A stretch of DNA of 64,000 bases, from the NCBI GenBank assembly GCA_907165135.1, contig OU015568.1, positions 12,780,501 to 12,844,500 of the forward strand, given 5' to 3'. Of this stretch, positions 1 to 9,930 are shown one piece after another; the first letter of the stretch is position 1; every line of letters begins with the position of its first letter. This DNA is from Oikopleura dioica (taxonomy: Eukaryota > Chordata > Appendicularia > Copelata > Oikopleuridae). A program made the position numbers and the translations under genes. The notes below the pieces were generated by a model, which did no database searches, was not told the DNA's origin, and saw only the letters and a program-made list of their open reading frames with translations.

Positions 1-1073
1 TAAAAACATCTTGAAGGACTTGAAGGTAAGACTTTCCTTCATTTTCTTTCACCAGCCTTTCTATAAGGAGCACAGATTCCCAGCTTTCTTCGGTCATGGA
101 AAGTCAGACAATATCGTCCCTAACAATTTCGGAAGAGTGAGCGCTGATGGCCTCAGAAGCGTTGGTTTTGATGTAACTTGGAAAGGTTTGGAACCTAGGT
201 CTAGGATGGGGGGTGATCGCTGGAGATCCGAAATGAGGCGCTCGAGATGAATCACCGATGAGTGGTGCGCGGGTTGTTTGGATCTCCAGAGCGCGGAGAT
301 CGAAGCTCGATCTCCAAATGAATCCCAGGGATTTTGTCGATCTCCAGTTTTCGGTGATCGAAGCTCTGAATTTTCTCGAGCATCGATTTTTCTCGATTAA
401 ATTCATATTTTGCAGGGACTTTGCGGGTCAGTATCTCAGAAAATAATAGTTTCTAATGCTAATCTTCAAGAAATTATCGCTCACCCACCGAGCTGAGTCT
501 TTGGAAATTGAATTGATTTAAAATTATGTGATTTCAAGTTTCAAAAATTTTGAAAACCATCTTATTGAGAAAAATACTCGAGCAGACATAGTAAATAGTA
601 CATTTTTATCCAAAATTACAATCCATGCGCTTGATTTGACAAAAGATTTGAAATCTACACTGGAGAATAAGTATTGCCTGAGATTTTTAAGTTGATCCGG
701 TCAGTCGCTTCTGATATCAGGAGGCTGGCAGAAGATTGTTTTAAAGTGACTCATCCGACTTCGGGGATAAAAAATTTTTGGATCTCCAAGAAGTGGAGAT
801 CGAGAGTGGTGATCGATCACCGCAATTTCGGGGTGGAGATCGCGCGGATCTCCACGCAATCGGAGATCCAAAGAACCCGCGCACCACTCATTGGTGATTC
901 CTCTCGAGCGCCTCATTTCGGATCTCCAACGATCACCCCCGATCCTAGACCTAGTTTGGAACTACTAAACAAGCACTAGCTAAGAAGCAACATTAGAATA
1001 CCCTGGTATGGGGCACTCAAGCTGCGCTGACGAGTTTGGCGACATCAAGCAATTCCTGGATAAAGCAATATAA
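1..1073 (+). CDS. LYPLA1/2-like: Acyl-protein thioesterase / lysophospholipase, 3' part
   Basis: Only the 3' part of the gene lies in the window. Exons are <1-25, 56-185 and 988-1073, and the phases fit. The family consists of cytosolic alpha/beta hydrolases that remove palmitate from proteins and hydrolyse lysophospholipids. Exon 56-185 reads FPAFFGHGKSDNIVP, the segment with the catalytic Asp. The last exon reads GMGHSSCADEFGDIKQFL, which holds the catalytic His and closely matches the C-terminus of LYPLA1/2. The nucleophile Ser is off the window. The first intron is only about 30 bp; the second is 802 bp and filled by a foldback repeat. CNIH4 starts 158 bp downstream, so this is probably the first visible gene of an operon. 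I am confident of the family, not of the paralogue. Confidence 0.8.
191..959. repeat. Foldback (inverted-repeat) element inside an intron
   Basis: About 98 bp at 191-288 recurs in inverted orientation at 862-959 with only a handful of mismatches. The arms face each other across about 570 bp. Inside and next to the arms the heptamers GGAGATC and GATCTCC recur many times. The element fills the second LYPLA intron (186-987), which is about 18 times the usual intron length here. No transposase reading frame is visible between the arms, so it resembles a non-autonomous foldback or MITE-like element. Target-site duplications were not clear by eye. Confidence 0.75.
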
Positions 1074-1231
1074 AAGAAAACTTCTTCAACTATTCTTCAA
1101 AAACGAAAGTGAATGTGATATATTATGAAACTCTTACTGGCCGTTAACTGTATGTTCGCCTTTCGAAATATCGTACGACTCTATGAAATTACTGTAAATG
1201 ATTCAATCTCACCATCGATTTTCTTCTTAGA

Positions 1232-1742
1232 ATGTCAGACGCTGTCGTATTCGGCGGAATGCTTATAGATTCCAGTGCTCTATTGGGGATCAATATTTAC
1301 GCGCTAATAACGCTATCCGACTTAGAATGCGACTACCTAAACGCTTCAACCGCTTGTTCCAAGTTGAATAATGTCATTTTGGTAAGACGAAAGCCACTCA
1401 TTTCAACGCTTATTCTCTTTTCAGCCCGAAATCATTACACACTTGATCGGCATTTTCGTCCTTTTTGTCACTGGGCACTGGATTCTCTTCGCCCTTAATG
1501 TCCCTGTCGTATTGATTCTTATCCACAGATTCAATTCCGTCCAAGCTGGAAGTATAGGTAAGCCGATAAGAGCCTGGTTTACTTTCTACGGTGGATGTTT
1601 AGGTCTATACGACCCAGCCGAAATCCACAATCAGCGCCGGCTGAAAACGTTCATGCACGAGAATCTCGTCAAAGTAGCGTTTCACGTGGTGTTTTTCTTC
1701 ATTTACCTTTACTCGCTCATATTCACCCTTCTGTCGCAGTGA
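1232..1742 (+). CDS. CNIH4: Cornichon homologue 4, ER cargo receptor
   Basis: Exons 1232-1381, 1425-1557 and 1603-1742 give 140 residues, the usual cornichon length. The family recruits cargo such as growth-factor precursors and GPCRs into COPII vesicles at the ER. The stretch ITLSDLECDYLNASTACSKL and the later GLYDPAEIHN are close to CNIH4 rather than CNIH1-3. Three hydrophobic membrane segments are visible. The second intron (1558-1602, 45 bp) has no in-frame stop, so it looks like an insertion unless removed; splicing it restores the family spacing. The start codon lies one base after a TTCTTCTTAG acceptor, which implies trans-splicing as an internal operon gene. DPH2 follows 145 bp downstream. 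Confidence 0.9.
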
Positions 1743-1887
1743 TACGCCCTGCTTCTACTTGTTTGTTACTTTTTATTTCATTCAATTTCGCACTCGCCAA
1801 AATCGTGCTTAGACGAATTTTTACCAAGAAGATGCCTTTGCTTTACCTCCCTCAATTCAGATTCTGAATTTAATCGCCGCTTTTAGA

Positions 1888-3351
1888 ATGACGTCCGCCT
1901 TTTCTCCCGATGGGTCGGAAGCAATGGGAAGAGTGATCGAGCGGCGCAGACTCCGTCCTGACTCAATTTCGGTTTCGGATTTTTACGATCTCGGGAAAGT
2001 CGCAAGCTTTTGTGAATCGATCAAGGGCGATGTGACTTTACAGCTTAATGACGTGCTATTACCGGACGCTGCAAAGATTTTGAAAGAGCTGAAAAAGAGA
2101 GTTGGTCCCGAAAGCGAAGCCAGATTCTGCATTCTTGCCGACTCGACCTTTGGGGATGGAGATGTCGATGAAGTTTCTGCGCTGCATCTCGACTGCCAGG
2201 CGCTGGTATATTTCGGCGACGCTAATTTTAAAACCATAACCAATATTCCGTCACTGATTGTGAGGTAGTAGAAATCCAAGTTTTTCTAGTGATTGAATGT
2301 TTTAGTTTAGACACGATTGAAAAGGAAAGCTTCGCCGCTTCTCTCGATGAAGTTGTTTCAAAATATCCAGGAGCTGTATTCTTGGTTGAGAATGAAAAAA
2401 TGATGGAAGCAGTTGGAGAGAAATCAGATAGCGTCAGATTGATGACATTGGCGAATGATATCAGCGAGCTCTCCCCGGAAACGAAATCATTAGATACGGC
2501 GGTTTACATTGGCAACACGAAATCACCGAAAATAGCAGCTTGGTGTCTTCAAAATCAGCCCGAGAAGTTTGTTGCAATTTCGAGCGACACTTTCGAAGTT
2601 GAAGAAAATCCAGTCAATGTTGGGAGAATTCTTATGCAACGATTCTATCTCATTGAAAAGGCAAAGGATGCGGAGCGAGTTGGGATTGTCCTTGGCTCAA
2701 ATGGTGGTCATGCGACAAGTGGATTATGCATGGATAAACTAAGAAAGCTCGGCCAAGAGGCTGGCAAAAACGTTTACAATCTCAGTACGTCCTTTTCTTT
2801 TAAAGCATTTTCATTTAATTAATTTTTTAGTTGTTGGAGAGCCGACGCCACAGAAACTAGCGAATTTCCCAGAAATGGACATTTTCGTTCTGATCGCATC
2901 TCCCGAAGAATCAATTCTCCCTGCAAAAGGTTTCTACAAACCAGTTTTGCATCCGTGGGAATTCATGATGGCTTGCTCTGATGAAGATTGGACTGGCGCT
3001 TATTCTGCCAATTGGACAGAATTGCTCGAGGCTGAGCTCAAGGCTTCAGTAAAGGGTAAATGTTTTTAATGCAAATAGATATAGTTTCATAATCTGTCAA
3101 TAGAGTACGATGTTTCATTGTTCACGGGGAATATAAGAGCGGCAAATACAAACACAGCAATGGAATCGTCTGCTGGAGCTTCAGGAATGCAACTCGCAAC
3201 GGTTGGAGAACGAGAAATCGCGCTGCTCGACTCGCACAAAATTCGCGAATCAAGAGAATATTTTGGGCTGACACAGGAGCAAAACGCAGCTCCATCGAAA
3301 ATTGTTGATGGACGCTGTGGGATTGCTCAAGGATATAATGATGAAAAATGA
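1888..3351 (+). CDS. DPH2: Diphthamide biosynthesis protein 2
   Basis: Exons 1888-2264, 2306-2784, 2831-3055 and 3104-3351 give 442 residues. DPH2 works with the radical-SAM-like DPH1 in the first step of diphthamide synthesis on elongation factor 2 in the cytosol. Family landmarks are the FYDLGKV start, PTPQKLANFPEMDIFVLIA in the last domain and the C-terminal RCGIAQGY. The canonical cluster cysteines are missing. The YGSCCVD-type motif reads FGDGDVDEV, and the ACP position of the third domain reads ASPEES. The protein may therefore be a purely structural partner. The start lies one base after a TTTTAG acceptor, and SLC35C1 begins 43 bp after the stop, the tightest junction in this operon. 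Confidence 0.88.
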
Positions 3352-3395
3352 TTGTAAAGTAATAGATTGAAATTAATCCGGTTTGGCGTTTAGAA
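3352..3395 (+). promoter_or_regulatory. Operon junction with trans-splice acceptor (DPH2 to SLC35C1)
   Basis: Only 43 bp separate the DPH2 stop from the SLC35C1 ATG at 3395. The spacer ends in GGCGTTTAG followed by a single A and the ATG. There is no room for a promoter, so the downstream mRNA is most simply made by spliced-leader trans-splicing of a polycistronic transcript. The same AG|A-ATG layout precedes CNIH4 (1222-1232) and DPH2 (1878-1888). Confidence 0.7.
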
Positions 3396-4693
3396 TGGAG
3401 CAATCGTTATTGCAAAAGTACATTAAAATCGTTGGAGCAGTCGGGCTCTACTGGGCGATCTCTATTTCTCTCGTGAGGCTTTAAAATTTCTGCGCAAAAA
3501 AAATTATTTTTAGGTTTTTGTTAACAAATCTTTGTTAAAAGGAGACGAGCTCAAACTCGATGCTCCCCTTTTCGTCACTTTCTATCAGTGCGTTTGTACT
3601 GTTGTCATGTGTAAAAGTAAGAGAATCCTCCATCATGCAAGCGCTAAAATAACATCTAGTCTGCGATATCATGGCTCAAAAGTTCCCCGAAAAAGTTTCC
3701 TTCCCAAGCACAAAAGTCGAAAGCCAAAAATGCCGCGATGTTATGCCACTTTCTCTCGTCTTCGTCGCTATGATTGCTTTTAACAATCTCTGCCTCCAAG
3801 AAGTAAGAGTCTTCTCTCATTCTTTCTTCTATTTTTAACATAGGTTGGTGTTGCTTTCTACACCGTTGCTCGATCCCTCGTCACTATCTTCTCCCTCCTC
3901 TTTACCTATTTGATCCTCGGAAAGAAAACTTCCTGCCTCGGTAAAAATCACTTCGCTTGGACAGTTAATTTAGATATATTTTAGCTATTCTTTGCTGCAG
4001 CATCATTGTCGGCGGTTTCTTCCTCGGAGTCAACCAAGAAGGCGATCTTGGATCTCTTTCTGTCATTGGAACTGCCTATGGTGTCATTGCCTCTGCCTGT
4101 GTTGCCCTGAACTCGATCTTCACCAAGAAAGTGTTGCCAAAGGTAATATTTCAAATGAGATATCAGCGTTCACATGCGTTTTTAGGTCGATGAGGACATC
4201 TGGAAGCTGACGTACTACAACAACATCAACGCTTGTTTGATCTTCCTCCCACTGATGATTGTCACTGGTGAATTCGGCACGCTTGCTAACTTCCCCTTCC
4301 TCTACTCCTCCAAGTTCTGGATTCCCATGACCGTTGCTGGCGCTTTTGGTTTCACAATGGGCTACGTCGTCGGACTCCAAATTCAGGTAAATGTCAGACA
4401 ATGCGACATCTTTTCATTTTTCTTGTATTCAGGTTACGTCTCCCATCACCCACAACATTTCCGGCGTTGCTAAGGCCTGTTGTCAAACAGTCGTCGCCGT
4501 CATGTGGTTCAGCGAAGTCAAGACCGTCCTTTGGTGGGTGTCTAATTTCCTCGTCCTCCTCGGCACTGGGTAAATTATAAAAATTACATCCCTGTTTGCT
4601 TACAGCACAAATACGTTCAGCTCGTACGCATTCGTCAAATCACTGGAGATGAAAAAAGCCCACGAGCAGCAGCAGTCCGCATCAAAGGCATGA
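3395..4693 (+). CDS. SLC35C1: GDP-fucose transporter of the Golgi
   Basis: Eight exons (3395-3472, 3514-3616, 3660-3802, 3844-3940, 3985-4142, 4186-4386, 4433-4569, 4606-4693) keep frame and give 334 residues. The protein imports GDP-fucose into the Golgi in exchange for GMP, feeding fucosyltransferases. It aligns along its length with SLC35C1: [17 protein letters not shown] near the N-terminus, [20 protein letters not shown] in the middle, then [13 protein letters not shown] and [13 protein letters not shown]. About ten hydrophobic helices are present, and a lysine-containing hydrophilic tail follows. Introns are 36-46 bp. It is the last gene of the plus-strand operon; AATAAA at 5271-5276 is a candidate poly(A) signal. 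Confidence 0.93.
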
Positions 4694-6257
4694 GAAAATT
4701 AATAATATAAAATTCATAAACGCGCTGGCTATGAAGCCGCCACGCGTTAATTTCACTAGCCTTCCAAGTACAAAATTCCTATTCAATTTCAAGTTTAGTC
4801 ACTATCACCAATTTTTATTATACTCAACTTTCATATTTAATCCATGCTTTACCTAATCGAATTGGTCGTTCAAGACGAAACCGTACGGAAATATTAACAT
4901 GATTTAGGAAGACAAACAAAAGCTCCTAGAAGAAGAGAAATCTTAAAAGATAACGCTCTTTCTATCTAAAAACAGCTACTGTCGCTGTTATTTATATTTC
5001 TGTAGACTCCTTTAATTCCTTCCTTAAAACATTGTGCCTCCTTTTGTTCGCCTTTTTGTATCGTTTCTATTTCTGTACTTCTGTGCAATATTATTTACCT
5101 ACTTCTTAACTTTTTTTCTTGAACGAAACGATCTTTCATTCGGTTTCAAACTGAAAGAATGAAGAACTTTCCTTTTCAACTAATCCTATGTAAACTATCA
5201 TGATTCTAACCCTCCGATCTTTTGATTGATATTCAAAGTGCTACTTTAGCAACAAGAGATTTACTGCCCAAATAAAGTTTTATATCCAGTTTAACATTTG
5301 TTTTCTTCTGCTAATTTTCTAGCCCTGCAACAAAAGCTCAAGTGGCTAGTGTGAACTTTTTATTGTAGTTAATTCAAAAGATAGCTTTTAAAAGACCCTC
5401 GAAGACGACTTTTTGGCTTGAAATTGAAGCCTGAGAAAAGTGAGACTTACTGGAAATACTCTTGTTAGACATACGCTAATAAAATACCTAGCATGATTTA
5501 GAAATGACAACGAGATCTTTTTATTGAGAACGATTTTTATTGATTCGATCATTTTAGCACTAGTTTTCAATGACGGATTTGAGTTGTCAATTAACGAATT
5601 AGAAAGATAAAAATACAAGAATTTCGCCAGTAGAAAGCAATAAACAGAGAGAGATGTTTTGGTTGAGGTCACGCTGCGTCTTTTTGTGATTTTGTGTTGA
5701 CTCGCCCCCTCGCCCGTCCAAAGCTAAATTCGCCAAAGCTAAAACACCTCTCTAACTCGCTCGAGCGCGCGTTTTTTTCGCGATCTGCTTTGTCCCCCGG
5801 CGGCAGAGACCAACCCGATAATCAATAATTACAAGAATCAACAAACTCGACTAGAATTACCGCCGAATTAAAAAAACGGGTCATAATTAAACATGAACTT
5901 GACCTTTCTTTTGTGAAAAATATTTTTAAAAAGACATTTTTCTGAATAGAGAAGTCGCTATCTTAAAAGATAAATCAATAATATTACCTTCATGTTTATA
6001 AGAAGGGACATATTAGGGAAATCTACAAACGAGCTGTCAGACTGTTGAACTTACGAACTTTGACCTGTATCTTGTCTCCTGGGCTAACTCATTTCAAGTT
6101 GTGAATTCAAGTTTGATTTTTTCAGAATTAAAAATTGATGAACGCTTCTCATCAGTAACAGGGATCTGATTGCTTTTCCGGACGTGTCCCGCCGCAAAAG
6201 TTAACCGTAACGGAATATCGAGAAAGTTGCCAATATCTTTAATTCCAACATATCGAA
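4694..6257. other. Intergenic: 3' UTR and upstream region of the ADAP gene
   Basis: No supported gene. AATAAA at 5271-5276 probably ends the SLC35C1 operon transcript. A relatively GC-rich patch at about 5700-5820 with several CG dinucleotides stands out from the AT-rich surroundings and could be promoter sequence for the next gene. A minus-strand reading frame at 5388-5672 has no family resemblance and looks like chance. Confidence 0.5.
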
Positions 6258-7637
6258 ATGGACTACACAGACAAAGCGGGTTCAATAACGGACCTGCTGA
6301 GCAAACCTGGGAATGGACAATGTGCCGACTGCCAGTGAGTCCCTCGAATTCAAGATTAAAAACTTAAAATCGCAAAATTAAAGAAAACGACTTGATTTGG
6401 AAAATGCTTGGGGCGTTCTACGTTTTGGAGTCTTGGTTTGCCAGGACTGTAAATTGGTGCACATCGCTCTTGAGTCACAGCAAAGAGCATCGGTAAGTCC
6501 TTCTTGGCTAAGCCCAATTTCAAAGACGATTCAGGGTGGAGAAGATCCCGGAATTCTATCCTGCGCAAAGTCTCAGGTGTGGACAACCGAGGACATCGGA
6601 AAGTTCCTCTTGAACGGAAACGAAGCTGTCAACAAAAAGCTGTTGCCCGCGTTTCCAGTTTGGACTTACCAGCCGACACCGAACGATTCCATCTCGCTCA
6701 AGGAGCAGTGGATCAGTCAGAAATACAAGACCAGAACTGAGGAGGAAAATGAGAAGCTGAAACAGCCTCCGAAACATGCTGGGAATGAAATTCATCCAAT
6801 TCAGGTACTTTTTATTCATATTCCTTTGTCGATAATTGTTTTTTTCTAGTTTTGTCGACGATCAAAGAGCGGCAACGAGCCTTGCGCAGCTATTTTGCAC
6901 AAGGACAAGCTCTACCTCCGATCTGAAAAGCGAAAAGAAGACGTCTCCATCCTCGACGTCGAAACGGCCCTGCTCACTCAAGACAACGGCATCATGTTGG
7001 CCTACCGCGACAGAGCAGGAGCCTCGGACGAATACCGTTTTGCTCATTTGAACCACGACGATCCGAGTGTTGTCCTTGACTGGGTCAACACCTTGCTCTA
7101 TATGAAATATTGCATACTCAAGCAGGACAATCCCAACAGTCGTGATACGGTAAGTAGCCATCTTTCTCACCCGACAGTGAAGGGTTACAATTGTTGACAA
7201 CCCTTGTCTCCAGCCAGATTTTATTACACGTCGGTAATTGAAGCCTACGTGACTGAGATTCTGTATCTTCAGGACATCGGAAAACTACTGAACCGATACA
7301 TTGTCCGCCAGAGCTATGTAACCGCCGGTACACAAGATCATCCACAACTCCTGTTTTTCGTGCTTTCTGAATCCCGACTTGCCGTCTTTGAGCACCACTT
7401 AGACGAAAAGGTAAGTGCGAAATTGAGAGCGAATGAGGTGCCAACAGCGTTACTTTTTCAGCCAAAATATCAAACTCGAATCTACCAAAACCATCTCTCA
7501 AGCGTCCAATACTTGACAGAAGTTGGAAACGCTCTTCAAATCCAAGTTGAAAAAGTTTACGGATACGATGAGTGGCTCCAGGCCCTTGATTTAGGTAAAT
7601 ATATAGTCGTGAAGTCGAGATTGTTACAGTTGTTTAG
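6258..7637 (+). CDS. ADAP1/2-like: ArfGAP with dual PH domains (centaurin-alpha type)
   Basis: Exons 6258-6334, 6384-6492, 6535-6804, 6850 to about 7149, about 7210-7410, 7462-7594 and 7630-7637. The N-terminus reads LLSKPGNGQCADC, then a C-x2-C-x16-C-x2-C zinc finger. FPVWTYQPTPNDS and LKEQWISQKY match centaurin-alpha. Two PH-like segments follow (about 6860-7140 and 7240-7594). Known ADAPs bind PIP3 and act on ARF6 at the plasma membrane. The arginine that follows the finger histidine (IHR in the family) is replaced by Ile (VHIAL), so GAP activity is doubtful. The intron at 7411-7461 is in frame and stop-free. The junction near 7140-7215 could not be settled: a phase-1 donor is needed, and neither GTGATA nor GTAGCC is a convincing one. 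Confidence 0.8.
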
Positions 7638-7786
7638 CCCTGAATAACGAACGGCTCTGCTCTATTCCTGAAAGACTTGAAGGCACGGGTTCTAGAATTT
7701 AGATGTAAACCGCTGTTTTTACCGATGGTTATAATTTTACAGACTGTAAATTACAGTAGAAAGAACCATGAGAAGCTCCATCCTCT

Positions 7787-9930
7787 ATGGGTTCCCGCGT
7801 TGCCGATACCAAAATCACTGCCAGTTCCAATCTCCAGTTGAAGCAACAAGCCCAAAATTCACTTCCCTCTCAAGCGATCGGCAAACCTGCCAATCAAGTT
7901 CAACCGACTTCATATTCAAGTTTCAACGTTCAAAATGCTCTGACAGGTCGCAACAACACTGTCGGCCCGATTATGCCTCCTTCAACTGTCGATACTAAAA
8001 TTCCGACAACCGCTGCGCGGCCAGATCGTATTTCGCCGAATGAGCCGGCGCAGACACAATCACAGACCTTCAAAATCAAGGAACATTGCTATCCTGCTAT
8101 ACCGCCAATGGGCGAGATGGGGAAAGGTAAGAAAATACTCAAAGACGTAGTGGTTATTCTTATTTAGTTCACCGAGGAGAGCTATCTATGGAAGCAATAA
8201 AACCTGTTGTTTCCAAGCAACCACAAAACGGCTTCAAAGATGGAAATGAAAACGGCGCACCTTCCGTTCTGCAGGCAAAGCCACAGCAAGTGAATCATCA
8301 GCAGTATGACATGAAGCCAAAGGAGCTTCCTTCTACCGTTAGTTTTTGTACATCTACAAATAATCAATGTATTTTTCTAGTTTGCTACTCATTGCTATCC
8401 ACCTATCGGTCCAGGCCACAATAATCCTTCTGTTTCACGTCCTCTACCGCCAAGTGGACCTTCTGGAGCATACAATCGAGGCTCTCAACCTCCACCGGTG
8501 ATCCCAAGACACCCAGGAAGCCAGGACTTCATCCCAGACTATCAAAATCGATATGACCGTCGACCTTCTCACCCTATCGGCCAGTACGGCGGTCCACCGC
8601 CTCCTTCGAAAAACTACGACCGATACCCGCCACCTTCTCATCAAAACGGGCAGGCCCCAGACTTCCTCCGTTCTAACTCAGTGCCAAATCACAATTTTAA
8701 TCAAAACCAGATGAATCGCCCTCCATGGGAGCGTAGTAACAGTTCCAAGAATCATTATTTTTCCAACAGTTCAAATCATTCTTCACCAAGGTAATCAGCG
8801 CTTTTGAAACTTTAAATTCATCGCTCTTAGTCCGCCGAACCAGTGGTCAAACCAGCGTCCGCCCTCTGGAAACTGGGATATGAGACCGAACCAGTTCAAA
8901 CCATCTTCTGTATCTCCATCAGGACCTCCTAATTGGGGCTCTTCTGGAGACATTCAGACAAACTCTCGATCAGCAACTCCTGAAATTTGGAGACGAGCCG
9001 AGCTTCAGATCACCGATCTTATCATGAATGGAATAGTGCCAGCGTCAGACATGCGGACAGCAGGTAAAAGTAATCAGCGAGCAAAAGATTTCTCATGTAT
9101 ATATAGGCCTAGATATTGACCCGAATCAATATGCCCACGCACAGTATTGTGCGGAAGAGCTCTACAACGCGATCAAGGATGAAAAATACGAGATGGCTCT
9201 CAGCTTCCTTCGAGGATTCCGTGAAGTGTTCCCGGACCTCGAACGAACAGCGAATCACCGATCTGTTCTTGAGTAAGTTCTCTTCCTTAATTTTAATCCT
9301 CATTCTTGATTTTCAGGACAAGGCGAGCTAGCAACTTTGAAAAAGATTGTTATCTCTAGAGTTCAAAACGAAAGAAGCTCCGTCTTCTCTTCGTCTTCGC
9401 AGAGAGATTTTTCATGGAATGGGTCATCCTCAGATGTCTCCTCGCCATGGGATCGCTCTAACAGAGGATCTTTCGACTCTAAGTTCTCATCTGCTCCATC
9501 TTGGAAGTCGTCTGCTCAATCAGGACCTTCTCGATCGCCATTTGACTACCCACAGCCTCAACAAGATCGCTGGAGTTCTGGAAATTCAAATAGTCTCAAC
9601 TCATCTGATGTGTACAAGAGTCACACGAGCTCGTATCAAAATAAAGGCAGGTCGATGTGGGAACCACCTCAGGAGAAAAAGTCATGGAATGCGCCTAACA
9701 GAGACATCTGGTGTGATAAACCCTCGCCATCGCAATTTCAAAATAACTTTCGCGGAAGCCCTTCAGGAAAAGTTCGCTCAAATATGCGCTAATCCCTTTC
9801 ATTTTCACCACTTTAGGACCAAGACGAACTTTTTATAGGATCTGCTGACCCCTTCAACAGCAGCAACGACTATTTCTTCACACGTGGTATCGAAGATAAC
9901 TTGAACAAGCTCCTGGTCTCAGATCACTAA
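7787..9930 (+). CDS. Tryptophan/serine/proline-rich disordered protein, unknown family
   Basis: Seven exons (7787-8126, 8168-8337, 8381-8790, 8831-9063, 9107-9272, 9360-9771, 9817-9930) join in frame to 614 residues. Most of it is low-complexity Ser, Asn, Pro and Gln with scattered Trp in contexts such as PNWGSSGD, FSWNGSSS and SPWDRSN, reminiscent of GW-type proteins that bind Argonaute. No RRM or UBA domain was seen. Two matching short motifs, HCYPAIPP and HCYPPIGP, occur near the N-terminus. One ordered helical block (DPNQYAHAQYCAEELYNAIK onwards) lies in exon 9107-9272. An alternative acceptor at 9316 would add 14 residues and then stop, giving a short form without the Trp-rich tail. It lies 149 bp after ADAP, possibly in the same operon. 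Function unknown. Confidence 0.65.

Noticed and set aside
1558..1602. A 15-residue lineage-specific insertion in CNIH4
   Set aside because: The segment begins GTAAG, ends TTTAG, is 45 bp long and its removal restores the family alignment, so it is an in-frame intron.
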